Source of the DNA: Caballeronia sordidicola | GTDB lineage: Bacteria > Pseudomonadota > Gammaproteobacteria > Burkholderiales > Burkholderiaceae | Assembly (NCBI RefSeq): GCF_000729995.1 | Contig: NZ_JNFG01000199.1 | Coordinates: 186,001-250,000 of the forward strand | Direction of reading: 5' to 3' | Length of the DNA stretch: 64,000 nucleotides | Part shown: in pieces, positions 26,067 to 33,933 of the stretch | Layout: every line of letters starts with the position of its first letter | How positions within the stretch are numbered: position 1 is the first letter of the stretch | The notes under the pieces: generated by a model | What the model was told of the DNA's origin: nothing | The model's database searches: none | The model's input: the letters and a program-made list of their open reading frames with translations, nothing else | Translations under genes and position numbers: made by a program

Positions 26067-26994
26067 GCGAGCAAAGCGAGTTTCAGTCAGCCTCCTTCAG
26101 AGACGACCAGGCTTTAATTTGCAGGCCTGATTCAAAGTCGGACATTCGCACGTCGTCACCGAAGGGCAAAAACTGTTTGGTCGACTTGAGGCATTCACGG
26201 TGCGCAATAGCGGCCGCTCGGTGGATACCGATCACAGACGACTTGATGCAGACCTTGGATCGATCGTCGTTTTGCTACCAGTCGAGTCTCAGTCCGGCCA
26301 CGGTTGCCCGATGCCGATCGTTGTCCGCATGCAGATACTGACTGGTGGTCGAGATCGATTCATGCCCCGGCGGCGTTCTTGGACCAGACTGCTACATCGT
26401 TGCACCGCGAGTTTGTCACCGTCGTGGTCATGGCGCATCTGTCCGATGTTGCGTGCGACTTAGTGACCGAAGTAGATCGACTTGGCGTCGTTGGCTGGTG
26501 CGATGCTCGATACCGATGTGCCGTTGGTCGGCATTCCATACGACGATGACGCGATGGTTAGTATTACGATGTATTTAACTGAATTAAATCTATTGAACTA
26601 ACGCGCTAATATTAACCTTTCAGCTCAGACAATCTTGAGGGTGAGGCCAGCTGGCGGCCGCCTTCATCACAGTGACCGAACCCAAGATTCGTACTAGCGT
26701 CAGTGCTGGCGCTCCACCTATATGTGCAAGCAGTGAATCGAACAGGTGAGACGCTCACCGTAAATCCAACTACAGCAGGGGAAAATATGTATGACCGCAT
26801 TGATCGATATGAAGGACGAGAAGCTTAAGTTTCATCCACCGATCGAACCGGCTGCCGCGCAGTTCCAAACTCCACGCGGCCGGGCCGAGACGACCGATAG
26901 TTCAAACGCTCCCTCAACGAGCTCAACGAGGGAGAGGGCTCGACCTGGACTTTCTACAACAGCTAGCGGAAAAACTCACCCAATCCGAGACAAT
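26067..26994. other. Degenerate accessory stretch
   Basis: About 930 bp with no intact gene. It contains the remnant of a tyrosine recombinase (26275-26450, listed separately). The rest has short open frames on both strands that I do not recognise, plus an AT-rich patch around 26560-26620. Confidence 0.5.
26275..26450 (-). pseudogene. Tyrosine recombinase C-terminal remnant
   Basis: Read on the minus strand, GHESISTTSQYLHAD is the characteristic end of XerC-like integrases, with the conserved His and catalytic Tyr in the GHES...Y region. It ends at a stop at 26275. About 60 bp upstream, in another frame, lies CAMTTTVTNSRCNDVAVW. This resembles the preceding 'CAM...GVD.AVIALW' part of the same family. 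The two frames and the missing N-terminus show a decayed gene. It marks a former mobile element at the edge of the accessory patch. Confidence 0.55.
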
Positions 26995-27543
26995 TTAAGC
27001 CTTCCAAGCGTGCTGTTGAAAAAGTTCCTCGAGCGGCGGCTGTGTGACGCTGGAGGTGTAGTTTGTCATGGTCGACGCGGCCACGACGAGGATGACGTCG
27101 AGCACCAGAGCTTGGTCAAATCCTGCTTCGGTAAACGAAGCAACATCATGATCATTGATTCGGCCGCGCTGTTCGATCAGTGTACGTGCCAGACGTGAAA
27201 GTGCGGCAAGCTTACCGTCCAGCGGCAGACGGCGTTCGCGGATCGCCTTCACATCAGCCTCGCTCAGCCCTTCCTTAAGCGCCAGAAACGTGTGGAACGC
27301 AACCGCCCAAGTCGCGCCGTTCGTGACGGCGTTGGTCAGCAGCAGCGTCTGGACTTGCGCTTCCGTGAAGCTTCCGCCGTGAACCTGTTGAAACACGCCG
27401 ACGAGGCCATTAATCAGATGCGGCGAACCGGCTATTGCACCTGCAATATTGGGGACCATGCCGAATGCCTGCGCGAGGCCGTTCAGTGCGGGCTTCGATT
27501 GCTCCGGTGCAGACTCGAGCGTATAGATGGGAAAGTTAACCAT
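26995..27543 (-). CDS. Carboxymuconolactone decarboxylase/AhpD-like protein
   Basis: A 182-residue helical protein of the CMD/AhpD superfamily, starting MVNFPIYTLESAPEQSKPAL. The family's central motif region is VTNGATWAVAFHTFLA. The peroxidatic CxxC seen in AhpD is missing here, but the following His is retained. Without cysteines it is unlikely to be a thiol peroxidase and may act as a decarboxylase-like or uncharacterised protein. It is divergent from the XRE/MmyB regulator across a 364-bp region carrying three repeated dyads, so it is probably that regulator's target. The C-terminal end is complete. Confidence 0.83.
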   Translation of the reverse strand: MVNFPIYTLESAPEQSKPALNGLAQAFGMVPNIAGAIAGSPHLINGLVGVFQQVHGGSFTEAQVQTLLLTNAVTNGATWAVAFHTFLALKEGLSEADVKAIRERRLPLDGKLAALSRLARTLIEQRGRINDHDVASFTEAGFDQALVLDVILVVAASTMTNYTSSVTQPPLEELFQQHAWKA

Positions 27544-27624
27544 GATATTTCCTTAAATGTTAAAAGTATCTGTCGGGGACGACAAACTACAACCGAAGAT
27601 TAACGATGAGCATGAGGCCCCGCA

Positions 27625-27641
27625 ATTACGTCACGGGTAAT
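27625..27641. promoter_or_regulatory. ATTAC-N7-GTAAT dyad, copy 1
   Basis: ATTAC and GTAAT are inverted halves, 7 bp apart. This is the first of three such 17-bp sites in the CMD/XRE intergenic region and lies 82 bp upstream of the CMD gene start. Confidence 0.55.
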
Positions 27642-27702
27642 AAGACCTGTCGGCATAACCAAGGCGCCGCAACTACGCGTACCGACGCTAGGCGCCGCCG
27701 CA

Positions 27703-27719
27703 ACTACCTTGAAAGTAAT
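27703..27719. promoter_or_regulatory. ACTAC-N7-GTAAT dyad, copy 2
   Basis: Same spacing as the other two copies, with one base changed in the left half. It lies inside a second repetition, GGCGCCGC...AACTAC, that occurs at 27663 and 27691. Confidence 0.5.
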
Positions 27720-27793
27720 CCCTCCTTAGCCGATTCGGATTTTGTGTCCTTTACCCCGTCGCCCTAAGGTCAACCCGGAAAGGGCCGATCTTG

Positions 27794-27810
27794 ATTACAT
27801 CCGAGGTAAT
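27794..27810. promoter_or_regulatory. ATTAC-N7-GTAAT dyad, copy 3
   Basis: An exact match to copy 1 in both halves and spacing. It lies about 98 bp upstream of the preferred start of the XRE gene. Confidence 0.55.
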
Positions 27811-27907
27811 TGCGGATGGTGGGATCAAGCTAATATATTCAGTTGTCCGGCTAATCGTGGTGAAGATCGCGAAAAAGACCGTTTGTCCTAGTTCGCACAG
27901 GAACACC

Positions 27908-28738
27908 ATGAATACAGTGGATCTTGACCAGAGAGTGTCGTCGAATAAGCTTGGTAGATTACTTCGCTATTGGCGAGAGGTGCGAGGAGCGAGCCAACTC
28001 GATCTGGCACTCGGTTCCGGAATTTCGCAGCGGCATATCAGCTTCATTGAAAATGGACGTAGCGTCCCGGGGCGTCAGACACTTCTGAATATCGCACAGT
28101 CACTCGATGTACCCCTTCGCGAGCGCAACGCGTTGCTGCTGTCCGCCGGGTACGCCCCGATGTATTCGGAAGCAGGGTGGAACGCGAATGAGATGGCGAG
28201 CGTCACCAAGGCAATAGGGCGTCTTTTGCTGCAGCATGAGCCATTTCCTGCCATCGTTATGGACCGTTACTGGAACGTGCTGATGACCAATAAGGCTGCT
28301 CCAAGCCTTTTCAATCATTTCATTGATATGGAAGCCCGCACGGAGCCGCGCAACCTTCTGCATCTCATCTTCGATCCGCAAGGCATGCGGCCGCACGTGG
28401 CCAAATGGGAGATCGTGGCACAGAGTTTGATCCAACGCGTGTATCGGGAAGCGGTCGGACATGTCATCGATATTCAGACGCAACAGCTCCTTGACGCGCT
28501 GCATCTTTACCCCGGCGTGCGACCTGAATGGAAATGGCAAGGCACTTCCGATTCCGCGTCAGGCATGCCAATGGTACCCATTGGTTTCATCAAGGACGGA
28601 GCGGTGCTGAACTACTTTTCGATGATTACTACAGTGGGGACGCCACAGACTGTCGCGGCGCAGGAGCTGCGAATAGAATGTATGTTTCCCGCAGACGATG
28701 AAACGGCGATTCGCCACACTGCATTACTAGAAAGATGA
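27908..28738 (+). CDS. XRE regulator with MmyB-like ligand domain
   Basis: A 276-residue transcription factor. The N-terminal helix-turn-helix (LGRLLRYWREVRGASQLDLAL, then GISQRHISFIENGRSVPGRQ) is typical of the XRE family. The remaining ~190 residues match the MmyB pattern (NALLLSAGYAPMYSE, then FPAIVMDRYWNVLMTN and NLLHLIFDP), a PAS-like domain that binds fatty-acid-like ligands in characterised members. I chose the ATG at 27908 because AGGA precedes it and the HTH begins soon after; the frame is open from 27791. It is divergent from the CMD-like gene, and such regulators commonly control one adjacent oxidoreductase or hydrolase. Confidence 0.88.
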   Translation: MNTVDLDQRVSSNKLGRLLRYWREVRGASQLDLALGSGISQRHISFIENGRSVPGRQTLLNIAQSLDVPLRERNALLLSAGYAPMYSEAGWNANEMASVTKAIGRLLLQHEPFPAIVMDRYWNVLMTNKAAPSLFNHFIDMEARTEPRNLLHLIFDPQGMRPHVAKWEIVAQSLIQRVYREAVGHVIDIQTQQLLDALHLYPGVRPEWKWQGTSDSASGMPMVPIGFIKDGAVLNYFSMITTVGTPQTVAAQELRIECMFPADDETAIRHTALLER

Positions 28739-29190
28739 CCGAGAACCTTTGCTACTGAGACCGCTTGTGATGCGTAAATTCGGAAAAGTCCGCTGTGAAG
28801 ACACGTACTCGAAATTGCTGCCGTTCTCGTCGATTTGGTTACTGCGGCTTGTCCTGTACAACCACATGCTGATGTAGCGGAGTGTTCGACTATGATGGCG
28901 GCTAATCAACATGTTTAGCCGTTTCTAGCACCGTTGTCGGCAAAACGATTCGTAAAGTAAGTGGCGAGAAACCGTAAGCCTCAGCAACCGCACGCGATGA
29001 ATCCGAGTTCTATTTGTAGTTGCGCCAGCGCAAAGCGCCCCAAGCTCGCGAAAAACATTAAGTGTGTAGAAGCGATAACAGCTCTGTTGCACAAGCATCT
29101 AATTCACACGCTCGGCAATATCGCTTTGGGAACTCTCAAGATCGTTGCCGCGAATATGGGCTGCAATCCGTTGGAGCGCATTTCCTACTA
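28739..29190. other. Non-coding flank of the IS630 element
   Basis: About 450 bp between the XRE regulator and the insertion sequence. A 76-codon open frame (28961-29191, plus) ends at the IS border, but I do not recognise it. No promoter or terminator hairpin is evident. Confidence 0.4.
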
Positions 29191-30357
29191 GTGTCCTGAG
29201 TTAGAAATTCATGGAATTTATTGATCACTGTGTTGTCCGTCGTATAGTTGGTTCCATACGACGGAGGCGCGATGAGAGGTCGACCGAAAGCGGAGTTGGT
29301 GTTGAGTGAATCGGAACGTGAGCAGTTGCAGGCCTGGTCGCGTCGGCGCAAGACAGCTCAGGTGCTCGCCCCGCGCTCGCGCATGGTTCTGAGTTGCGTC
29401 AGTGGCGCCAGCAACAAAGTCGTAGCCGACACGCTTGGCGTCACGCCGCAGACAGTAACGAAATGGCGTGCGCGCTTTCTCAAGCAGCGACTTGATGGAT
29501 TGCTCGACGCGCCCCGGGCAGGTGCGCCACGCACCATTGATGATGCTCGGGTCGATGCACTCATTGCCTAGACACGGGAAGAACAACCGACCAAAGCGAC
29601 ACATTGGAGCACGCGCACCATGGCGCGTGAAAGTGGTCTGTCGCAGACGGCGGTGAGTCGGATCTGGCGTGCGTTTGGCCTGCAGCCTCATCGTCAGGAA
29701 ACCTTCAAGCTGTCGACAGATCCGCAGTTCGTTGCCAAGACGCGTGACATCGTCGGTTTGTATCTCGATCCGCCGACCAAGGCCATGCCGTTGTGTGTGG
29801 ACGAGAAGAGTCAGATTCAGGCACTGGACCGGACTCAACCAATTCTGCCGTTGGCCCCCGGCATAGCCGAGCGCCGTACGCACGACTACGAGCGCCATGG
29901 CACCACGACTCTGTTCGCGGCCCTGGATATAGCTACCGGAGAAGTCCGTCGGCCAATTGCATCGGCGCCATCGCAGCACTGAGTTCCTGAAGTTTCTGCG
30001 CACAATCGAAGCCAATGCTCCCCCTCCATTGGACGTGCATCTGGTGATGGACAACTATGGGACTCACAAGACACCGACCGTTCGCGCCTGGTTCGCTCGT
30101 CATCCGCGCTTTCATATCCAAGTCACTCCAACATCGGAGCTTCCTGGCTTAACCAGGTGGAGCGCTGGTTTGCCACGCTGACTGAAAAACAAATCCGGCG
30201 CGGCACCCATCGTTCAACACGCCGGTTGGAAGACGCGATTCGTCGCTATCTCGAGATCTACAACGCTGAGCCGGAGCCCTTCATCTGGGCAAAATCCGCT
30301 GACGACGTCATGGCCAGTATCGAACGATTTTGTTTGCGAATCCCTAACTCAGGACAC
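29191..30357 (+). mobile_element. IS630-family insertion sequence (1167 bp)
   Basis: Bounded by perfect 14-bp terminal inverted repeats, GTGTCCTGAGTTAG at 29191-29204 and CTAACTCAGGACAC at 30344-30357. The flanking TA on each side (29189-29190 and 30358-30359) is the target duplication expected for IS630/Tc1-like elements. It carries one transposase gene, which is broken. The intact ends mean it could still be moved in trans. Confidence 0.9.
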
Positions 30358-30360
30358 TAG
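29272..30360 (+). pseudogene. Broken IS630 transposase
   Basis: The reading frame is recognisable end to end as an IS630 DDE transposase. It has an N-terminal helix-turn-helix (VVADTLGVTPQTVTKWRARFL), then LCVDEKSQIQALDRTQP with the first Asp. LVMDNYGTHKTPTV carries the second Asp and WLNQVERWFATLTEKQIRRG the Glu. It is interrupted three times: an in-frame TAG at 29569-29571, a one-base frameshift near 29950, and a compensating shift near 30138. The final stop codon TAG is completed by the TA target flank. With these lesions no full-length enzyme can be made. Confidence 0.88.
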
Positions 30361-30475
30361 TATCAGAAGTAAAACTACTCGCAATGCGAATTAAAATATC
30401 GATTTTTCGCCTCATGCCCTTAATTTCGAAATATCTACGCCGTAAAGGTAGCATATCACCACCGAGAAGAAGATC

Positions 30476-32080
30476 ATGAGGATGACGATCGGCAGGAAGC
30501 TCGCCGCAACGTTTGGGGCAGTGGTAGTCGTTTCTTTGATCGGAAACACGATCTCCATCATCAACTTCCTCCGGCTCAATCAAGCGAACGGCTGGAACGT
30601 CCGTAGCTACCAGGTTCTCCGGACCAGCGACGACATGTTGACCAATATGATCAAGATGGACGCGAGTTTGCGTCAATTCGTGGCGTCCGGGACTGAACGG
30701 GTGCTTGAGCCTTACAACGCGGGGCGCGATCAGTTCGCCAAGTCACTGAAGCTGTCCCGATCCTTGACAGCCGACAATCCCGATCAGCAACAACGACTCA
30801 ATACTTTGAGTGAGATGCGTACGAAGATCAATGAAATCGACGGGAAGCTGATCGGATTGCGTAGAGCAGTAACCGCTGGCGAGCAGCCGTGGAACGCGCT
30901 GACGGACTATTTCAGGCAGGGTAACGACAAGCAGTTCATGGATCGCTATCGAGCGGTCTCGGCGCAATTCGACAGCGCCGAGCAGGCTCAGCTCGACAAG
31001 CGCGCTGACGAGGTGGCGGCAATGACCCTGGCGACCAAGCTTGCGCTTGCGGCAGCGGGTGTCGCGACGGTGCTACTCGCGATCGCGTTGGGGTCTTTGA
31101 TTACCCGTGGGATCATCCGGTCGCTGGGCGGAGAGCCCGTGGACGCAGCGGAGGTTGCAGCGCGCATCGCGGAAGGCAACTTGGCGATTGCAGTGCCGGT
31201 GGCACCGGACGATCACAGCAGCCTGATGGCGTCGCTGGAGTCTATGCGGCAGCAGCTTAGAACCATCGTTGCAGGCATCCAGTCGTCAGCCGAATCGATG
31301 ACGATTTCGGCTGGAGAAATTGCAGAAGGAAACAGGGATCTTTCCGAGCGCACGGAAGAGCAGGCGGCATCGCTTGAGCAGACGGCGGCGACCATGGAGG
31401 AGCTGACCTCGACGGTGCGTCAGAACACGGAAAACGCGAAACAGGCGAACGCGTTGGCTGGAGGAGCCTGTACAGTCGCGATGCGCGGAGGCGAAGCGGT
31501 ACATCAGGTGGTCGAAACGATGCAGTCGATTTCACGGAGTTCGGATAAGGTCACCGCAATCATTTCCGTGATCGAAGGGATTGCGTTCCAGACCAATATC
31601 CTCGCGCTCAATGCGGCGGTTGAGGCCGCACGGGCCGGTGATCAGGGAAGAGGGTTCGCGGTGGTCGCTAGCGAAGTTCGGACGCTGGCGCAGCGCAGCG
31701 CTAGCGCGGCGAAAGAAATCAAGGAATTGATTACCGAATCGGTCGAACGTGTGGCTATAGGTTCGGAGCAGGTTGAACGGGCCGGCGCGACGATGCACGA
31801 CATCGTGAAGTCGGTGCGGCAGGTGACCGATATCATGGGCGAAATCGCGGCGGCCTCGGAAGAGCAGGGCACCGGGATCGAGCAGGTGAACGACGCGGTC
31901 AGCCAGATGGACGAGGTTACGCAGCAAAACGCGGCGCTCGTCGAGCAGGCGTCGGCTGCCGCGCAAGCCATGTCTGAGCAGGCGACGGCGTTGCGGGACG
32001 CTGTCTCGGTATTCAAAATCGAAGAAACGGCCACTTCAGGTTCGGGAGTGTTCGACCAACGTCAGTCACTCGTCGCCTGA
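30476..32080 (+). CDS. Methyl-accepting chemotaxis protein
   Basis: A 534-residue chemoreceptor. A first membrane helix spans roughly residues 10-32. A four-helix-bundle-type periplasmic domain runs to about 185, and a second membrane helix around 188-212 is followed by a HAMP linker. The cytoplasmic signalling domain contains the highly conserved hairpin tip (residues ~375-400, NILALNAAVEAARAGDQGRGF), which contacts CheA and CheW. Flanking helices carry Gln/Glu methylation-site pairs. The C-terminus lacks an NWETF-type CheR tether. The ligand is unknown. It sits directly after the IS630 element, so its native promoter may have been separated from it. Confidence 0.93.
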   Translation: MRMTIGRKLAATFGAVVVVSLIGNTISIINFLRLNQANGWNVRSYQVLRTSDDMLTNMIKMDASLRQFVASGTERVLEPYNAGRDQFAKSLKLSRSLTADNPDQQQRLNTLSEMRTKINEIDGKLIGLRRAVTAGEQPWNALTDYFRQGNDKQFMDRYRAVSAQFDSAEQAQLDKRADEVAAMTLATKLALAAAGVATVLLAIALGSLITRGIIRSLGGEPVDAAEVAARIAEGNLAIAVPVAPDDHSSLMASLESMRQQLRTIVAGIQSSAESMTISAGEIAEGNRDLSERTEEQAASLEQTAATMEELTSTVRQNTENAKQANALAGGACTVAMRGGEAVHQVVETMQSISRSSDKVTAIISVIEGIAFQTNILALNAAVEAARAGDQGRGFAVVASEVRTLAQRSASAAKEIKELITESVERVAIGSEQVERAGATMHDIVKSVRQVTDIMGEIAAASEEQGTGIEQVNDAVSQMDEVTQQNAALVEQASAAAQAMSEQATALRDAVSVFKIEETATSGSGVFDQRQSLVA

Positions 32081-32151
32081 CTGCGAAGCCTGCAACCGCA
32101 GGTGGATGACGCAACTGGCTGACGTCACGACGAGTGGAGAGCTCGCCCGAG

Positions 32152-32566
32152 GGTTCTGTCGCAATAAGGATGGAGGGGCAAGCAAAGGCGATATGATATG
32201 CAGTGCTTATTTGGCCAACGAGTAAAACTGCTCGGCAGCAGTTTGGCCAGAGCCTGTTATCTGGCCTTTCTTAATCATATGCATGAGTTCGATGCCGCCC
32301 AGCAGAATGCGTGCACACCGGAATGTCTTGAAGCCGAGCATGGAGCGAGTGCGCCGTTTGATTGCCCGGTGATCCTGTTCGATAATATTATTCAAATACT
32401 TGTTCTGGCGGATCTTGATCGCCGTGCCGCGCTGGGCGTTCAGCGCTTCAAGCGCGGCCAGGTTTGAGCCACTTTTATCGATCGTTATCGTCTCAGGCTC
32501 GCCGTTCTGATCAATCGATTTCTCAAAGTAACGCTGTGCTGCAGCGAGCAATACGTTGAGGCGTGT
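32152..32566 (-). mobile_element. Truncated IS6/IS26-like element
   Basis: The end at 32152 reads GGTTCTGTCGCAA, very close to IS26-type terminal repeats (GGNNCTGTYGCAA). Transposase sequence continues to about 32566, where it stops abruptly and another remnant begins. Only one end is present, so the element cannot move. Confidence 0.7.
32207..32566 (-). pseudogene. IS6-family transposase, N-terminus missing
   Basis: The last ~115 residues of an IS26-like DDE transposase. Recognisable parts include RYFEKSIDQNGEPETITIDKSG with the second Asp, IRQNKYLNNIIEQDHRAIKR with the catalytic Glu, and MLGFKTFRCARILLGGIELM. The N-terminal helix-turn-helix and the first catalytic Asp are absent. The open frame runs on to 32767, but the sequence before ~32566 no longer resembles a transposase. 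Confidence 0.8.
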
Positions 32567-32677
32567 GCTGCCGGCGGGAATTTCGATCTGGTCATGGACA
32601 CAGTCGGCGGCGCGATGCTCAATGCGTTCTCCAGCCAAACGGTCCGAGGCAAACCCGTCACCGATGTTGAATAATGA
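32567..32677 (+). pseudogene. Fragment of an MDR-type oxidoreductase
   Basis: On the plus strand, directly at the end of the IS6 remnant, about 36 codons read AAGGNFDLVMDTVGGAM and onward to a stop at 32675-32677. The string FDLVMDTVGG is typical of zinc-containing or quinone-reductase-like medium-chain dehydrogenases, at the end of their nucleotide-binding domain. Both flanks of the gene are missing. I infer it is a piece of a gene cut by the insertion sequence. It could be chance, but the match to the family pattern is good. Confidence 0.42.
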
Positions 32678-32772
32678 CCCTTCGAATGCCATGCTTGCCG
32701 CCGGGCACCAAGAATTCGAAGGAAGTGCTTCGCCGTGCACGATCCGCAGCATGAGTTCGAAAGCCATTATTC
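32669..32772. repeat. Imperfect inverted repeat at exbD 3' end
   Basis: GAATAATG followed by a TTCGAA at 32669-32686 is mirrored by TTCGAA then CATTATTC at 32755-32772. The right arm contains the exbD stop codon. Its origin is unknown; it may mark the junction of the remnants with the tonB operon. Confidence 0.3.
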
Positions 32773-33192
32773 AGAAGGGTTGCCAGTGTGCGCTGTCACC
32801 ACAGCCACATGCTCGATCCCCGCACGGCCGATCCTGGCCAGCACGTTCGCGACCGCGCCGAACGATTCCTTTTTATCCGAGCGTAGATTGACAGTGGTTC
32901 GCTTGTCCTGCAACGCGAGGCGCCTGAGCGCTGGTTCGAGTTGCTCCAAGGCGATTTCACTACCGTCGACAAAGATCCTCCCATTCGCGTCGAGGCTTAC
33001 CGTCACCGAGTGAGCGCGCGATTCGGATGCGCTCGCCATCACTGTGGGCAGGTCGATGCGTATCGTCCTCGTTAGCAACGGCGCGATGACCAGAAGAATC
33101 ACAACCAATACGAGCATCACGTCGACGAGCGGCGTGACGTTGATTTCGGCGAGCGGCTCATCGGTGTCGCTCGTACTCGAACGGGACCTCAT
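32767..33192 (-). CDS. exbD: ExbD-family TonB energiser subunit
   Basis: A 141-residue inner-membrane protein of the ExbB-ExbD-TonB proton-driven motor. The single membrane helix lies at residues ~18-40 (INVTPLVDVMLVLVVILLVIAP) and carries the conserved Asp needed for proton use (LVDVML). A periplasmic domain follows (VTVSLDANGRIFVDGSEI). The ATG at 33192 overlaps the exbB stop by four bases (ATGA), showing translational coupling; the longer frame to 33273 is inside exbB. The gene ends right at the mosaic of mobile-element remnants, and the last residues may have been altered by that event. Confidence 0.93.
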   Translation of the reverse strand: MRSRSSTSDTDEPLAEINVTPLVDVMLVLVVILLVIAPLLTRTIRIDLPTVMASASESRAHSVTVSLDANGRIFVDGSEIALEQLEPALRRLALQDKRTTVNLRSDKKESFGAVANVLARIGRAGIEHVAVVTAHTGNPSE

Positions 33193-33926
33193 GCTCGTAC
33201 CTCGCCGGTATGCGACGGCAGGCTGGCGCTGACGAGTGCGTCCGCCGCGAAGCTGATCCGGAATCCGTTGCACCGAGCCAGATTGACCAGGTCGGTGGCA
33301 TAGTCATCCAGGTCGGCGATCGTCACGCGCAGCCGGCGTAGAAAGAGATTGTAGGCAAGTACCGCGGGTATGGCGACGGCGATTCCGACGCCCGTGGCGA
33401 CGAGTGCCTGTCCGACCGGTTCCGCAATCGCCTCGACGCCGCCCGTTGTGCCTGCCGCAAGCGTATGCAACGCATGGATGATGCCGAATACCGTACCGAA
33501 CAATCCGACAAAGGGCGCTACATTGGCGATCGACGCAAGCAGCGTCAGCCCGCGTTCGAGACCGCGCCGCTCGCGCTGGATCTGTTGCGCGAGGAAGCGT
33601 TCCAGCACTTCCTGCCGGTCCCACGTCGCGAACTCCGTCCGGGAGTCCGCTTCGACGGGCGCGGCGCTCGAAAGCGCCGCGAAGCCCGCGCGAGCTACAC
33701 GCGCCTTCGAACCGCTTGCCGCGTGCAACTGGCCGGCAAGTGCGCCCGTCGGATCGCGTTCGGCAGTCTTCCAGAAGAAGGCCGTGAAGCGCCGGTTTTC
33801 AGACGCAAGCCGCCAATGCATATAGGCTTTGTGCAGAATCAGAGTCCACGTGAGCACAGAGAACGCGGCAAGCACGAAAAGCGCACCATCAACGATATAC
33901 AGCGTAGCGAAGTCGGACATGTTCAT
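33189..33926 (-). CDS. exbB: ExbB/MotA/TolQ-family TonB energiser subunit
   Basis: A three-helix inner-membrane protein of about 245 residues. The first helix is near the N-terminus (LYIVDGALFVLAAFSVLTWTLILHKA). A long cytoplasmic stretch follows. The last two helices are in LTLLASIANVAPFVGLFGTVFGIIHAL and GVGIAVAIPAVLAYNLFLRRL, with the conserved ExbB/TolQ pattern. With ExbD it forms the proton channel that powers TonB. The ATG at 33926 is seven bases after the tonB stop; a second ATG at 33920 is also possible. The upstream open frame in the tonB gene is not coding. Confidence 0.93.
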   Translation of the reverse strand: MNMSDFATLYIVDGALFVLAAFSVLTWTLILHKAYMHWRLASENRRFTAFFWKTAERDPTGALAGQLHAASGSKARVARAGFAALSSAAPVEADSRTEFATWDRQEVLERFLAQQIQRERRGLERGLTLLASIANVAPFVGLFGTVFGIIHALHTLAAGTTGGVEAIAEPVGQALVATGVGIAVAIPAVLAYNLFLRRLRVTIADLDDYATDLVNLARCNGFRISFAADALVSASLPSHTGEVRA

Positions 33927-33933
33927 CAGGGCC

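Noticed and set aside
26791..27198. 135-codon plus-strand frame overlapping the CMD gene
   Set aside because: Its second half is the antisense of the CMD coding sequence, and the first half is unrecognised and Ser/Thr-rich.
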